Below, in pieces: positions 56,962 through 64,000 of a stretch of 64,000 nt of DNA; position 1 is the first letter of the stretch; every line of letters starts with the position of its first letter. The notes beneath the pieces are model-generated. The model saw only the letters and a list, made by a program, of their open reading frames with translations, made no database searches and was not told where the DNA came from. Origin of the DNA: Clavibacter sp. VKM Ac-2873 (GTDB lineage Bacteria > Actinomycetota > Actinomycetes > Actinomycetales > Microbacteriaceae); NCBI RefSeq assembly GCF_015351075.1, contig NZ_JADKRS010000004.1, positions 124,001 through 188,000 of the forward strand, given 5' to 3'. Position numbers and translations under genes: made by a program.

Positions 56962-57840
56962 TCAGCTCGGCAGCGCGTACGTGCCGTCGGGCTGGCGCAC
57001 CGCGAGCCCGTCGGCGAGCAGCCCGTCGAGCGCGCGTCCGCGCTGCACGGGCTCCGGCCAGGCGGTCGCGAGATCGGCGGCGCTCACGGGGGAGTGGCTC
57101 GACCGGAGCTCGGCGAGCAGGAGGCCGCGCACCTGGCGGTCGGATCCCTCGTACCGCTTCTGCACGACGCGCGCCGGCCCGTCGTAGGCTCGGTACCCGG
57201 CGGCGCGCCACGCGCACAGGTCGCGCACCGGGCACTCATCGCAGCGCGGCGCACGAGCCGTGCAGACCACCGCCCCGAGCTCCATCGCGCCCGCGTTGAA
57301 CAGGCGCGCCTCGGCGACGTCGTCGGGCAGCTGCGCCTCCATGGCGGCGAGGTCGACGGCGGTGCGCGCGGGCCCGGGATCGCCCTGGCCCGCCACCGCT
57401 CGGGCGAGCACGCGGCGCACGTTGACGTCGACGACCGGGTGCCGGTGCCCGAACGCGAACGCCGCGACCGCGCGCGCCGTGTACGGGCCGACGCCGGGCA
57501 GGTCGAGGAGGGCGTCGACGTCCTCCGGCACCACGCCGCCGTGCCGCTCGACGATCGCGACCGCGCACGCGTGCAGGTTGAGCGCGCGCCGCGGGTAGCC
57601 GAGGCGGCCCCACGCGCGGACGGCCTCGCTCGCGGGCGTCGAGGCGAGGGCCGCCGGCTCGGGCCAGCGCGCCAGCCACTCCTCGAGCCGCGGGATCACG
57701 CGGACCACGGGCGTCTGCTGCAGCATGAACTCGCTGACGAGGATGCCCCAGGATCCGAACCCCTCGCGCCGCCAGGGCAGGTCGCGGGCGTTCTCCCGGA
57801 ACCACGCGGTGATCCGGGGGGCGATGGCGGTCTCCGGCAT
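56962..57840 (-). CDS. mutY: A/G-specific adenine glycosylase MutY
   Basis: 292 aa from ATG. Removes adenine paired with 8-oxoguanine. Catalytic Glu in SEFMLQQTPV, helix-hairpin-helix LPGVGPYTARAV, catalytic Asp in HPVVDVNVRRV, and the [4Fe-4S] ligands CTARAPRCDECPVRDLC. The C-terminus is a short winged-helix-like stretch in place of the NUDIX-like domain of E. coli MutY. The start codon follows a -10-like TACGCT by 6 nt, so its mRNA is likely leaderless. It lies on the opposite strand within the rbfA-truB region. Confidence 0.95.
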   Translation of the reverse strand: MPETAIAPRITAWFRENARDLPWRREGFGSWGILVSEFMLQQTPVVRVIPRLEEWLARWPEPAALASTPASEAVRAWGRLGYPRRALNLHACAVAIVERHGGVVPEDVDALLDLPGVGPYTARAVAAFAFGHRHPVVDVNVRRVLARAVAGQGDPGPARTAVDLAAMEAQLPDDVAEARLFNAGAMELGAVVCTARAPRCDECPVRDLCAWRAAGYRAYDGPARVVQKRYEGSDRQVRGLLLAELRSSHSPVSAADLATAWPEPVQRGRALDGLLADGLAVRQPDGTYALPS

Positions 57841-57846
57841 CCGGCC

Positions 57847-57872
57847 AGCGTACGAGACCATGAGCCTAGGCT
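57847..57872. promoter_or_regulatory. Overlapping divergent promoters of mutY and the 57879 gene
   Basis: Minus strand: TACGCT at 57852-57847, 6 nt before the mutY ATG. Plus strand: TAGGCT at 57867-57872, 6 nt before ATG at 57879. The hexamers are only 14 bp apart, so each -35 region would fall on or beyond the other's -10. The whole gap is 38 bp. Confidence 0.55.
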
Positions 57873-57878
57873 CGGCGC

Positions 57879-58445
57879 ATGCCCCTGTACCGCGCCTCCT
57901 GCGCCGAGGTCCTGGCCTCGCTCGCGGACGAGTTCCTCCACAACTACGGCCGGGGGCGCGCCTTCCTCGCCGTCGACGGCGGTCCGCTCGCGGATCCCGT
58001 GGCATTCGCGCACGACCTCGCCGACGTGCTGCGCCAGGACGGACGCGGGGCCTACGTGGCCGCGGCCGCCGACTTCGCGCCCGACGGCGGCGTCGCCGAC
58101 GCGGACGCGCTCCGCGACGGGCTCGTCCGGCCGTTCCGCAAGGCCGGCGGCGAGTTCGCGTCGCGCCCCGCCGGCGACGCCGTGACCGACGCCCCCGACG
58201 ACGCCGTGCTGATCGTCGCGGGCGACGCCCTCCAGGTCCCCGAGCTGCGCGGTCTGTGGAACGCCGTCGTCTACCTCCTGCTGCCCGACGAGCCGCTCGC
58301 GACCGAAGGCGGCGACGCCGGCTCCGCGGCGCAGGAAGCGCACGCGCGCTACGTCCGCCAGGTGAACCCGCGCCGGGCCGCGACCATGATCGTCGACGTC
58401 GCCGATCCCGAGCTCCCGCGCCGCGTCTTCGCCGACAGCTGCTGA
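57879..58445 (+). CDS. Uridine kinase-like protein without a P-loop
   Basis: 188 aa. The outline follows small actinobacterial uridine kinase-like P-loop proteins: an N-terminal helix (LADEFLHNYGRGRAFLAVDG), a following helix (AFAHDLADVLRQDG), a middle with VPELRGLWNAVVYLLLPDEP, and a C-terminal YVRQVNPRRAATMIVDVADPELPRR. At the Walker A place, where the family has GxxxxGKT, the sequence reads GGPLADPV. So ATP binding by the usual loop is unlikely. Function unknown; possibly a regulatory relic. The match to the family is by my reading of motifs and needs a profile search. Confidence 0.75.
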   Translation: MPLYRASCAEVLASLADEFLHNYGRGRAFLAVDGGPLADPVAFAHDLADVLRQDGRGAYVAAAADFAPDGGVADADALRDGLVRPFRKAGGEFASRPAGDAVTDAPDDAVLIVAGDALQVPELRGLWNAVVYLLLPDEPLATEGGDAGSAAQEAHARYVRQVNPRRAATMIVDVADPELPRRVFADSC

Positions 58446-58500
58446 GGCCCGCGCCGCCCGCCCCGCCCCGACGCCCGGGCGTCGCCGCGCGAGCGCCGGA

Positions 58501-59496
58501 TCAGCGCGGCACGAGCCGCGCGAGCTCCGCGGGGGAGATGTGCCGCCCGCTGGCCTCCACGCCGTGGACGAGCTGCACCAGCGCGGTGTTGACGCGCGCG
58601 TCCTGCCCGGCGCCGGGCGCGAGGGCCGCGACCGCGCCGTTGAGGTGGTCCACCTCCGTGGGGCGGTTGCGGCGGATGCTCTGCAGCGTCGACCCCGGGT
58701 TCGGCACCTGCCCCATGTTCCGGGCGAGCGAGACCGGCAGGCGCTCGGCGAGGGGGAGCGGCAGCGACGCGAACAGCCGGAGCCTCCGGTGGGTGAGGCC
58801 GCCGAGCCGGCCGAACGTCACGCCGCGCGCGAGGCCCGTGCGCACGGTCTCCTGCATGGCGCGCGTGACGATGCGCCGCAGCACGGGCTCGGCGATGACC
58901 GCCTGCACGCTGAGGCCGGTGACGGCCGGCACCGCGTTGATCCCGTTGATGACGAGCTTGGTCCACTGGGCTCCGCGGAAGTCGGCGGCGACCGTGACGG
59001 GCATGACGGGATCCAGCACCTCGCGGACGAGGGCGACGCCGGCACCCTGCGGGCCGTCGGCCGTGCCGATCTGGATGCCCGCGGGCGACGTGACGGTGAC
59101 GAGCCCCGGCTCGGTGAGCGACGTCGCCGCGAGGGCGAGCCCGCCGACGACCTGCGAGCGCGGCAGGCACTCGACGCCCATCGTGACCGCGGAGAGGCCG
59201 TTCTGCACGACGAGCACCGGGATCCCGCGGAGCCAGCCCGCGTTCTCCGTCATGGCGTCGCGGGCGTCGGCGATCTTCGTCGCGACGATCGCGAGCTCGG
59301 GCGGACGGCCCAGCCGCTCGGCCGCCGCGACGCGCGCGACGTGGTCGCCGTAGCCGCCGGCGAGGCGCAGCCCGCGGTCCTGGATCGCCCGGAGGTGCGG
59401 TCCGCGCGCGGTGACGTCGACCTCGTGGCCGGCGCGCTCGAGCAGCGCGGCGAGGGTGCCGCCGACGGCGCCCGCCCCCAAGACACCGATCCGCAC
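58501..59496 (-). CDS. Ketopantoate reductase-like (PanE/ApbA) protein
   Basis: 331 aa from GTG with GGAGGAGG upstream. Rossmann nucleotide-binding motif GVLGAGAVGGTLAALL at the N-terminus; the PanE core contains WTKLVINGINAVPAVTG with the catalytic Lys and an Asn, and TEVDHLNGAVAAL. Expected to reduce 2-dehydropantoate to pantoate with NADPH for CoA synthesis, but the family has many members with other 2-keto substrates. Lies between mutY region and truB on the opposite strand. Confidence 0.85.
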   Translation of the reverse strand: MRIGVLGAGAVGGTLAALLERAGHEVDVTARGPHLRAIQDRGLRLAGGYGDHVARVAAAERLGRPPELAIVATKIADARDAMTENAGWLRGIPVLVVQNGLSAVTMGVECLPRSQVVGGLALAATSLTEPGLVTVTSPAGIQIGTADGPQGAGVALVREVLDPVMPVTVAADFRGAQWTKLVINGINAVPAVTGLSVQAVIAEPVLRRIVTRAMQETVRTGLARGVTFGRLGGLTHRRLRLFASLPLPLAERLPVSLARNMGQVPNPGSTLQSIRRNRPTEVDHLNGAVAALAPGAGQDARVNTALVQLVHGVEASGRHISPAELARLVPR

Positions 59497-59518
59497 ACGT
59501 CCTCCTCCGACGGCTCCG

Positions 59519-59524
59519 ATCCTA
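59519..59524 (-). promoter_or_regulatory. -10-like TAGGAT of the PanE-like gene
   Basis: On the minus strand TAGGAT lies 22 nt before the GTG start, upstream of the GGAGGAGG ribosome binding site. Unlike its neighbours this gene has a short leader. Confidence 0.45.
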
Positions 59525-59581
59525 GGCCGGGCGCCTCCGAGGGAGCCGGGCGGGCACCTCGGCACGGCATGATGGTGGGCG

Positions 59582-60541
59582 ATGGAAACCCCGACCCCCC
59601 GCGCCGCGCCCTCCACCGCGAGCGGCCTGCTCCTCATCGACAAGCGCGGGGAGTGGACGAGCCACGACCTCGTCGCCCGCACGCGTCGCCTCGCCGGCAC
59701 CCGCAAGGTCGGGCACGCCGGCACGCTCGACCCGATGGCGACCGGCCTCATGATCCTCGGCGTCAACAGCTCCACGCGCCTGCTCACCTACCTCGTCGGC
59801 CTCGACAAGGAGTACCTCGCGACGATCCGCCTCGGCCGCGCCACCACGACGGACGACCGGGAGGGCGAGGTCGTCTCCCGCGCCGAGCCCGGGCGGATCC
59901 GCGACCTGGCCGTCGCCGACGTGGAGCGCGCCATCGCGGACCTCCGCGGCACCATCTCGCAGGTGCCGAGCGCCGTGAGCGCCATCAAGGTCGACGGCAA
60001 GCGCGCCTACGCCCGCGTCCGCGCCGGCGAGGAGGTCGAGCTCGCCGCGCGCGAGGTCACCGTCTCCGCGTTCGACGTGCTGCGCTTCGACGCGGTCGAG
60101 GCCGAGGAGGGCGAGGAGGACGGCGCGCAGCTCGACCTCGACGTCCGCATCACCTGCTCCTCGGGAACGTACGTGCGCGCCCTCGCGCGGGACCTCGGCC
60201 GTGCGCTCGGCGTCGGCGGGCACCTCACGGCGCTCCGCCGCACGCGCGTCGGTCCCTTCCACGTCGACGACGCCGTGGCCGTCGACGACATGGTCGTCGC
60301 CGACCGCCTCATCCCGCCGGCGGACGCCGCCGCGCGCCTCTTCGACGTGCTGCACCTCACCGACCAGGAGGCCGTCGACCTCGGGCACGGCAAGAAGCTC
60401 ACGACGCCCGACGAGGCGCCGACGGAGGATCCGCTCGCCGCGGTCGCGCCCGACGGCCGGCTCGTGGGGCTCGTCGCCTTCCGCGGCCGCACCGGCACGT
60501 CCATCGTCAACTTCCCCGCCGACGATGCGGGCGCGTCATGA
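59582..60541 (+). CDS. truB: tRNA pseudouridine-55 synthase TruB
   Basis: 319 aa. Catalytic Asp in KVGHAGTLDPMATG, then KEYLATIRLGRATTTDD, QVPSAVSAIKVDGKRAYARVR, SSGTYVRALARDLG. A C-terminal PUA-like extension ends the protein. Makes pseudouridine 55 in the T-loop of tRNAs. The stop overlaps the next small membrane protein (ATGA). Confidence 0.96.
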   Translation: METPTPRAAPSTASGLLLIDKRGEWTSHDLVARTRRLAGTRKVGHAGTLDPMATGLMILGVNSSTRLLTYLVGLDKEYLATIRLGRATTTDDREGEVVSRAEPGRIRDLAVADVERAIADLRGTISQVPSAVSAIKVDGKRAYARVRAGEEVELAAREVTVSAFDVLRFDAVEAEEGEEDGAQLDLDVRITCSSGTYVRALARDLGRALGVGGHLTALRRTRVGPFHVDDAVAVDDMVVADRLIPPADAAARLFDVLHLTDQEAVDLGHGKKLTTPDEAPTEDPLAAVAPDGRLVGLVAFRGRTGTSIVNFPADDAGAS

Positions 60542-60906
60542 TCGCCTGGTTCACGGTCGCGCAGATCGCCGTCGCGGTCGTGGCGGGCGTCCTGTGCCTC
60601 GTGCTCGGCGCCGTCGGACGCAAGCCCAGCGACCTCACCATGGGCCCGACCGCGCTCGTCGAGGTGCTCCTCGTGGCGCAGCTCGTGGTCGCGATCGTCG
60701 CGCCCGCGGTCGGCAACCCGCCGTCGGGCAGCCTCGTCGAGTACTACGCCTACCTGCTGAGCGGGCTGCTGATCCCGCCGCTCGCCATGTTCTGGGCGCT
60801 CGTGGAGCGCACGCGCTGGAGCACGGTGATCCTCGGGGCGTCGTGCCTGGCCATCGCGATCATGGTCTACCGGATGGACGTCATCTGGAACGTCCAGTCC
60901 GCGTGA
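60538..60906 (+). CDS. Small four-helix membrane protein
   Basis: 122 aa from ATG overlapping the truB stop. Four hydrophobic helices with short loops (AWFTVAQIAVAVVAGVLCLVL; LVEVLLVAQLVVAIVAPAVG; YYAYLLSGLLIPPLAMFWALV; STVILGASCLAIAIMVYRMDVIW). Conserved small integral membrane protein type of actinobacteria, function unknown. It sits with the next gene, also a four-helix protein, between truB and ribF. Confidence 0.85.
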   Translation: MIAWFTVAQIAVAVVAGVLCLVLGAVGRKPSDLTMGPTALVEVLLVAQLVVAIVAPAVGNPPSGSLVEYYAYLLSGLLIPPLAMFWALVERTRWSTVILGASCLAIAIMVYRMDVIWNVQSA

Positions 60907-60928
60907 CCGCCCTCTCCCTCGGGTAGGG

Positions 60929-60934
60929 GATAAT
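60929..60934 (+). promoter_or_regulatory. -10-like GATAAT
   Basis: GATAAT matches TATAAT at five of six positions and ends 10 nt before ATG at 60945. Little room for a leader. Confidence 0.4.
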
Positions 60935-60944
60935 CGCAGGTGCC

Positions 60945-61406
60945 ATGACTGACTCCCGTACCTCGCGCATGACCGGTCTCGGACGGGTCCTGGTCTTCTT
61001 CTACGGGCTGCTGGCCCTTGCCGCCACGGGCCGCTCGGTCACGCAGATCCTCACCAAGTTCGACGAGGCACCCGTCGCGTACGCGCTCTCCGCGCTCGCC
61101 GCGGTCGTGTACATCGTCGCGACCGTCGCGCTGGTCGCCCCGGCGCGCACCCCGGAGGCCGCGCGCCGCTGGTACCGGATCGCGTTCGCCACCATCGCGT
61201 TCGAGCTCGTCGGCGTGCTGGTCGTGGGCACGCTGAGCCTCGTCGACTCCCAGCTCTTCCCGCACGACAGCGTGTGGTCGGTCTACGGCTACGGCTACGT
61301 GTTCATCCCGCTCGTCCTGCCGGTGCTCGGCCTGTGGTGGCTCCGGAGCGGCGGCCGCGCGCGCGTGAGCGCCGTCGACGAGCGCCGCGTGGCCGGGGAC
61401 CGCTGA
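60945..61406 (+). CDS. Small four-helix membrane protein
   Basis: 153 aa with four hydrophobic helices (LGRVLVFFYGLLALAATGRS; ALSALAAVVYIVATVALVA; IAFATIAFELVGVLVVGTLSL; YGYVFIPLVLPVLGLWWLRSG) and a short charged C-terminus. No recognised motif. ribF begins 2 bp after its stop, so the two are co-transcribed. Confidence 0.85.
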   Translation: MTDSRTSRMTGLGRVLVFFYGLLALAATGRSVTQILTKFDEAPVAYALSALAAVVYIVATVALVAPARTPEAARRWYRIAFATIAFELVGVLVVGTLSLVDSQLFPHDSVWSVYGYGYVFIPLVLPVLGLWWLRSGGRARVSAVDERRVAGDR

Positions 61407-61408
61407 CC

Positions 61409-62341
61409 GTGCTCGTCGTCCACGACCCGGCCGAGGTGCCGGGCGGCTTCGGGCCGAGCGCCGTCACCATCGGCAAGTTCGACGGCGTCCACGCGGGGCA
61501 CCGCGCCGTGATCCGGCGCCTCATCGGCATCGCCGCCGACGAGGGACTGTCGTCGGCCGTGGTCACGTTCGACCGCCACCCCGCCGCGCTCCTCGCGCCC
61601 GCCGCGCGGCCGCAGAGCCTCGTGAGCAACCGGCAGAAGATCGAGCTGCTCGCCGAGCTCGGCGTCGACGCGACCCTCATGCTCCCGTTCGACGAGCGCC
61701 TCCAGCGCCTCAGCCCGGAGGAGTTCGTCCGCTCGGTGCTGGTCGATGCCCTCGGTGCCCGCGTCGTGCTCGTGGGCGAGGACTTCCGCTTCGGCGCGCA
61801 GGGCGCGGGCGACGCCGCCACGCTCACGCGCCTCGGCGACGCGCACGGCTTCCGCACGGTCGTCGTCGGCGACGTCATGCCCGACGGCAGCCGCAAGGTG
61901 TCGTCCACGTGGATCCGCGACCTCATGGACCGCGGCGACGTCGAGGCCGCCGCGGAGCTCCTCGGCCGGGCGCCCGCCGTCCGCGGCGTCGTCGTGCACG
62001 GCGAGAAGCGCGGCCGCGAGCTCGGCTTCCCCACCGCGAACCTGTCGCCCGAGGCCGAGGGGCTCATCCCCGCCGACGGCGTCTACGCGGGCTGGCTCCG
62101 CGACGGCGACCGCACGTACCCGTCGGCCATCTCCGTCGGCACCAACCCGACCTTCGCGGGCGAGCGGCCGCGGGTCGTCGAGGCGTTCGTCCTCGACGAG
62201 ACGCTCGACCTCTACGACCACGAGGTCGAGGTCGTGTTCGTCGCGAGGATCCGCGGCATGGTCGCCTACGAGGGGCGCGAGCCGCTCATCGCGCAGATGA
62301 CGGACGACGTGGTGCGCACGCGGGCCGTGCTCGGCTCCTAG
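61409..62341 (+). CDS. ribF: Bifunctional riboflavin kinase/FAD synthetase
   Basis: 310 aa from GTG. N-terminal FAD synthetase (nucleotidyl transferase): TIGKFDGVHAGHRAVI, FDRHPAALL, VLVGEDFRFG, SSTWIRDLM. C-terminal riboflavin kinase: VVHGEKRGRELGFPTANL, DGVYAGWL, SVGTNPTF, DLYDHEVEVVFV. Makes FMN and FAD. Usual neighbour of truB. Its stop codon shares CTAG with that of the convergent gene. Confidence 0.96.
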   Translation: MLVVHDPAEVPGGFGPSAVTIGKFDGVHAGHRAVIRRLIGIAADEGLSSAVVTFDRHPAALLAPAARPQSLVSNRQKIELLAELGVDATLMLPFDERLQRLSPEEFVRSVLVDALGARVVLVGEDFRFGAQGAGDAATLTRLGDAHGFRTVVVGDVMPDGSRKVSSTWIRDLMDRGDVEAAAELLGRAPAVRGVVVHGEKRGRELGFPTANLSPEAEGLIPADGVYAGWLRDGDRTYPSAISVGTNPTFAGERPRVVEAFVLDETLDLYDHEVEVVFVARIRGMVAYEGREPLIAQMTDDVVRTRAVLGS

Positions 62342-63039
62342 GCGGCGCCGGAGCCGCCGTCCTCCGCGGGGGCTGCCGCGTCGCCCTGGGGGCGGGGCGT
62401 GCGGCCGAAGAGGTACATGATCAGCGTCGACGCGGTCGCCTCGATCGCGGGGCCGTGGCCGACGCTCCAGCCGGCGTCCGACGCGCGCAGCGTGCGCGCC
62501 CGCAGCACCCCGCGGACCTGCGCGGGGGCGATCGCGGCGCGCGCGACGGCGACGGCGCCCGTCGAGCGGTGGTCGAGCTCCAGATCGACCTTGAGCGCGT
62601 GCGCGATGTCGAACGCGTGCACGACCACCTCGAGCAGCTCGGTCAGGCGCTTGCGGCCCTTCCCCGCGCGCTTGTCGGCGGCGATGGCGCGGATCCGGGC
62701 CACGAGGTCCTCGGGGGAGCGCGCGGCCTCGTCGGCGCTGAGGTCGTCCATCACGTGCATGGGGTTGAGGTGCGGGCGGCGGCGCATCGAGCCGACGGCC
62801 GTGCGCAGCATGGCGGCGTTGCTCGCGCCGACCCGCCAGACGATGTGGCCGGCGACGTCGCGGACTCTCCAGCCGTCGCACATGCTCGCGGCCTCCCACC
62901 CGTCGGCGTCGAGGGACGCGAGGAGGTCGGCGGTGCGGTCGAGGACGTCGGCGATCTCCTCGCTCCACACCCCCGTCACCTTCGCCTCGGGCTCGGAGGG
63001 GCGCTGGCTGAGGGGCAGGTGCCGGGAGATCTCGCTCAT
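62338..63039 (-). CDS. DinB-fold/maleylpyruvate isomerase-like protein
   Basis: 233 aa. The pattern fits the actinobacterial TIGR03083 / mycothiol-dependent DinB-like superfamily: DVLDRTADLLASLDADGW, CDGWRVRDVAGHIVWRVG with the first metal His, VVVHAFDIAHAL with the other His, and an uncharacterised C-terminal part (GPAIEATASTLIMYLFGR). Members use a metal and mycothiol, consistent with mshB at 14322. Substrate unknown. The TAGGCT on the minus strand ends 7 nt before the ATG. Confidence 0.88.
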   Translation of the reverse strand: MSEISRHLPLSQRPSEPEAKVTGVWSEEIADVLDRTADLLASLDADGWEAASMCDGWRVRDVAGHIVWRVGASNAAMLRTAVGSMRRRPHLNPMHVMDDLSADEAARSPEDLVARIRAIAADKRAGKGRKRLTELLEVVVHAFDIAHALKVDLELDHRSTGAVAVARAAIAPAQVRGVLRARTLRASDAGWSVGHGPAIEATASTLIMYLFGRTPRPQGDAAAPAEDGGSGAA

Positions 63040-63046
63040 GGCCGAG

Positions 63047-63070
63047 AGCCTATTCCGGCCGCCGTAGAAT
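63047..63070. promoter_or_regulatory. Overlapping divergent promoters
   Basis: Minus strand TAGGCT at 63052-63047, 7 nt before ATG 63039. Plus strand TAGAAT at 63065-63070, 6 nt before GTG 63077. The hexamers are 12 bp apart and the whole gap is 37 bp. Confidence 0.5.
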
Positions 63071-63076
63071 CTGGTG

Positions 63077-64000
63077 GTGACGACGACTCCCGCAGCTCCC
63101 CGCGCGGGTGCGCTCCTCGCCCTGGTCGGCATCGTGCTGGTCGCCCTCAACCTCCGCACGGCCGTCGCCGTCTTCTCGCCGATCGTCGACGAGATCGGCC
63201 GCGACGTGCCGCTCGACAGCGTCTCGATCGGCGTCCTCGGCGCCCTGCCGCCCGTGTGCTTCGCGCTGTTCGGCCTGCTCGCGCCCGCGATCTCCCGCCG
63301 CATCGGCCTCGAGCTCACCGTGGTGGTGGGCCTCGTGGCCATGGTCGTCGGGCACCTGCTGCGCGCCGGATCCGACACCGTGGTCGTCTTCGGCGTCGGC
63401 ACGGTCCTGTCGCTCGCGGGCATGGGCCTCGGCAACGTGCTCCTGCCGCCGCTCGTGAAGAAGTACTTCCCCGGGCGGATCGGGCCGCTCACCTCCCTCA
63501 CCACCGTGATGCTCTCGATCAGCACGGGCGTGCCCTCGCTCGTCGCCGCGCCGCTGGCCGACAGCGCGGGCTGGCGCGTGGCGATCGGCGCGTGGGCCGC
63601 GGTCGCGGTCGTCGCGCTCGTGCCGTGGGTCGCGCTGCTGGTGAACCACCACCGCGACACCCTCCGCGATCGCGCCGCCGCGGCCGCGCTCGACCAGGTG
63701 GAGGAGGCGCCCGCCGCCATCACCGGCCGCGTCTTCCGCTCGCCGGTCGCGTGGGCCCTCGTGGGGATCCAGGCCGCGTCGTCGTTCAACGCGTACGCGA
63801 TGTTCGCGTGGCTGCCCGCGCTCCTGCAGGACACCGCGGGGCAGTCGCCCGTGGCATCCGGCGCGCTGTTGGCCGTCTTCGGGTTCATGGGGCTGCCGGC
63901 GGCCATCGTCATGCCGCTCCTCGCCGCGCGCATGCGGAACGTCGGCATCCTGATCCAGGTCGGCGTGCTCTTCTTCGTCGTCGGCTACGTCGGCCTCCTG
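63077..64000 (+). CDS. CynX/NimT-type MFS transporter (N-terminal part)
   Basis: The frame is open to the last base, so the C-terminus lies outside; 308 codons are visible. GTG 63077 is chosen because it lies 6 nt from TAGAAT; GTG 63074 is possible. About eight membrane helices are visible: ALLALVGIVLVALNLRTAVA, then PIVDEIGRDVPL, LGALPPVCFALFGLLAPAI, GMGLGNVLLPPLVKKYFP, and SFNAYAMFAWLPALLQD after the central loop. NLRTA and the KKYFP loop are typical of the cyanate/nitroimidazole (CynX/NimT) branch. Substrate unknown. Confidence 0.88.
   Translation, partial: MTTTPAAPRAGALLALVGIVLVALNLRTAVAVFSPIVDEIGRDVPLDSVSIGVLGALPPVCFALFGLLAPAISRRIGLELTVVVGLVAMVVGHLLRAGSDTVVVFGVGTVLSLAGMGLGNVLLPPLVKKYFPGRIGPLTSLTTVMLSISTGVPSLVAAPLADSAGWRVAIGAWAAVAVVALVPWVALLVNHHRDTLRDRAAAAALDQVEEAPAAITGRVFRSPVAWALVGIQAASSFNAYAMFAWLPALLQDTAGQSPVASGALLAVFGFMGLPAAIVMPLLAARMRNVGILIQVGVLFFVVGYVGLL

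Overview
The window is 64 kb of very G+C-rich DNA with almost no intergenic space. It reads as a chromosome segment of an actinobacterium of the family Microbacteriaceae, and gene order and proteins fit Clavibacter or a close relative. The reasons are: GC-rich third codon positions, many GTG starts, ATGA/GTGA gene overlaps, a mycothiol-type deacetylase (mshB) followed by ferredoxin and dapC, the non-mevalonate order dxr-S2P protease-ispG, and a DtxR/IdeR-like iron box. The genus is an inference. I see no insertion sequence, prophage, CRISPR array, rRNA or tRNA gene. No stretch over 300 bp lacks a gene; the largest gaps are 56174-56399 (terminator plus 51-bp repeats) and 38057-38258 (14-bp repeats).

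Layout. 1-8001: an oligopeptide-type ABC importer (substrate-binding protein cut by the window edge, two permeases, a fused double ATPase, a second binding lipoprotein) with a PH-domain membrane protein convergent inside it. 8116-10539: typA and a small lipoprotein. 10596-14144 (minus): efeUOB iron uptake behind an iron box. 14322-18672: mshB fused to a membrane domain, fdxA, dapC, citrate synthase. 18830-35084: an accessory-looking run of kinase, giant Ig-like/Fn3 surface protein, MoxR ATPase, DUF58 protein, transglutaminase-like protein and EccC/FtsK-like ATPase. 35074-37499 (minus): gabT and an asparaginase II-type protein. 37571-45166: OsmC, tandem FKBP lipoprotein, dxr, a minus-strand kinase/lipoprotein pair, S2P protease, ispG. 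45279-50027: oleA, fused oleBC and oleD, a complete long-chain olefin pathway. 50032-62341: proS, nusA, ylxR, infB, rbfA, mutY, a kinase-like orphan, a PanE-like reductase, truB, two small membrane proteins, ribF. 62338-64000: a DinB/maleylpyruvate-isomerase-like protein and a partial CynX-type MFS transporter.

How genes work together. The 18.8-35.1 kb locus is the best candidate for an undescribed system. A kinase with an Fn3-like outer domain overlaps the gene of a roughly 2000-residue tethered protein with eleven domains at a steady pitch of about 97 residues. It is followed by MoxR and two partners whose expected active-site residues look lost (DUF58 without a MIDAS motif, transglutaminase fold without Cys and His), and by a lone type VII-like ATPase with no visible WXG100 substrate or other Esx parts. 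The ole genes should condense two acyl-CoAs and finish as an internal long-chain alkene.

A recurring sequence signal is a TANNNT hexamer ending exactly 6 nt before the start codon of several genes, which implies leaderless mRNAs. Three head-to-head pairs (gabT/osmC, mutY/57879, 62338/63077) pack their promoters closely, and in the last two they overlap.
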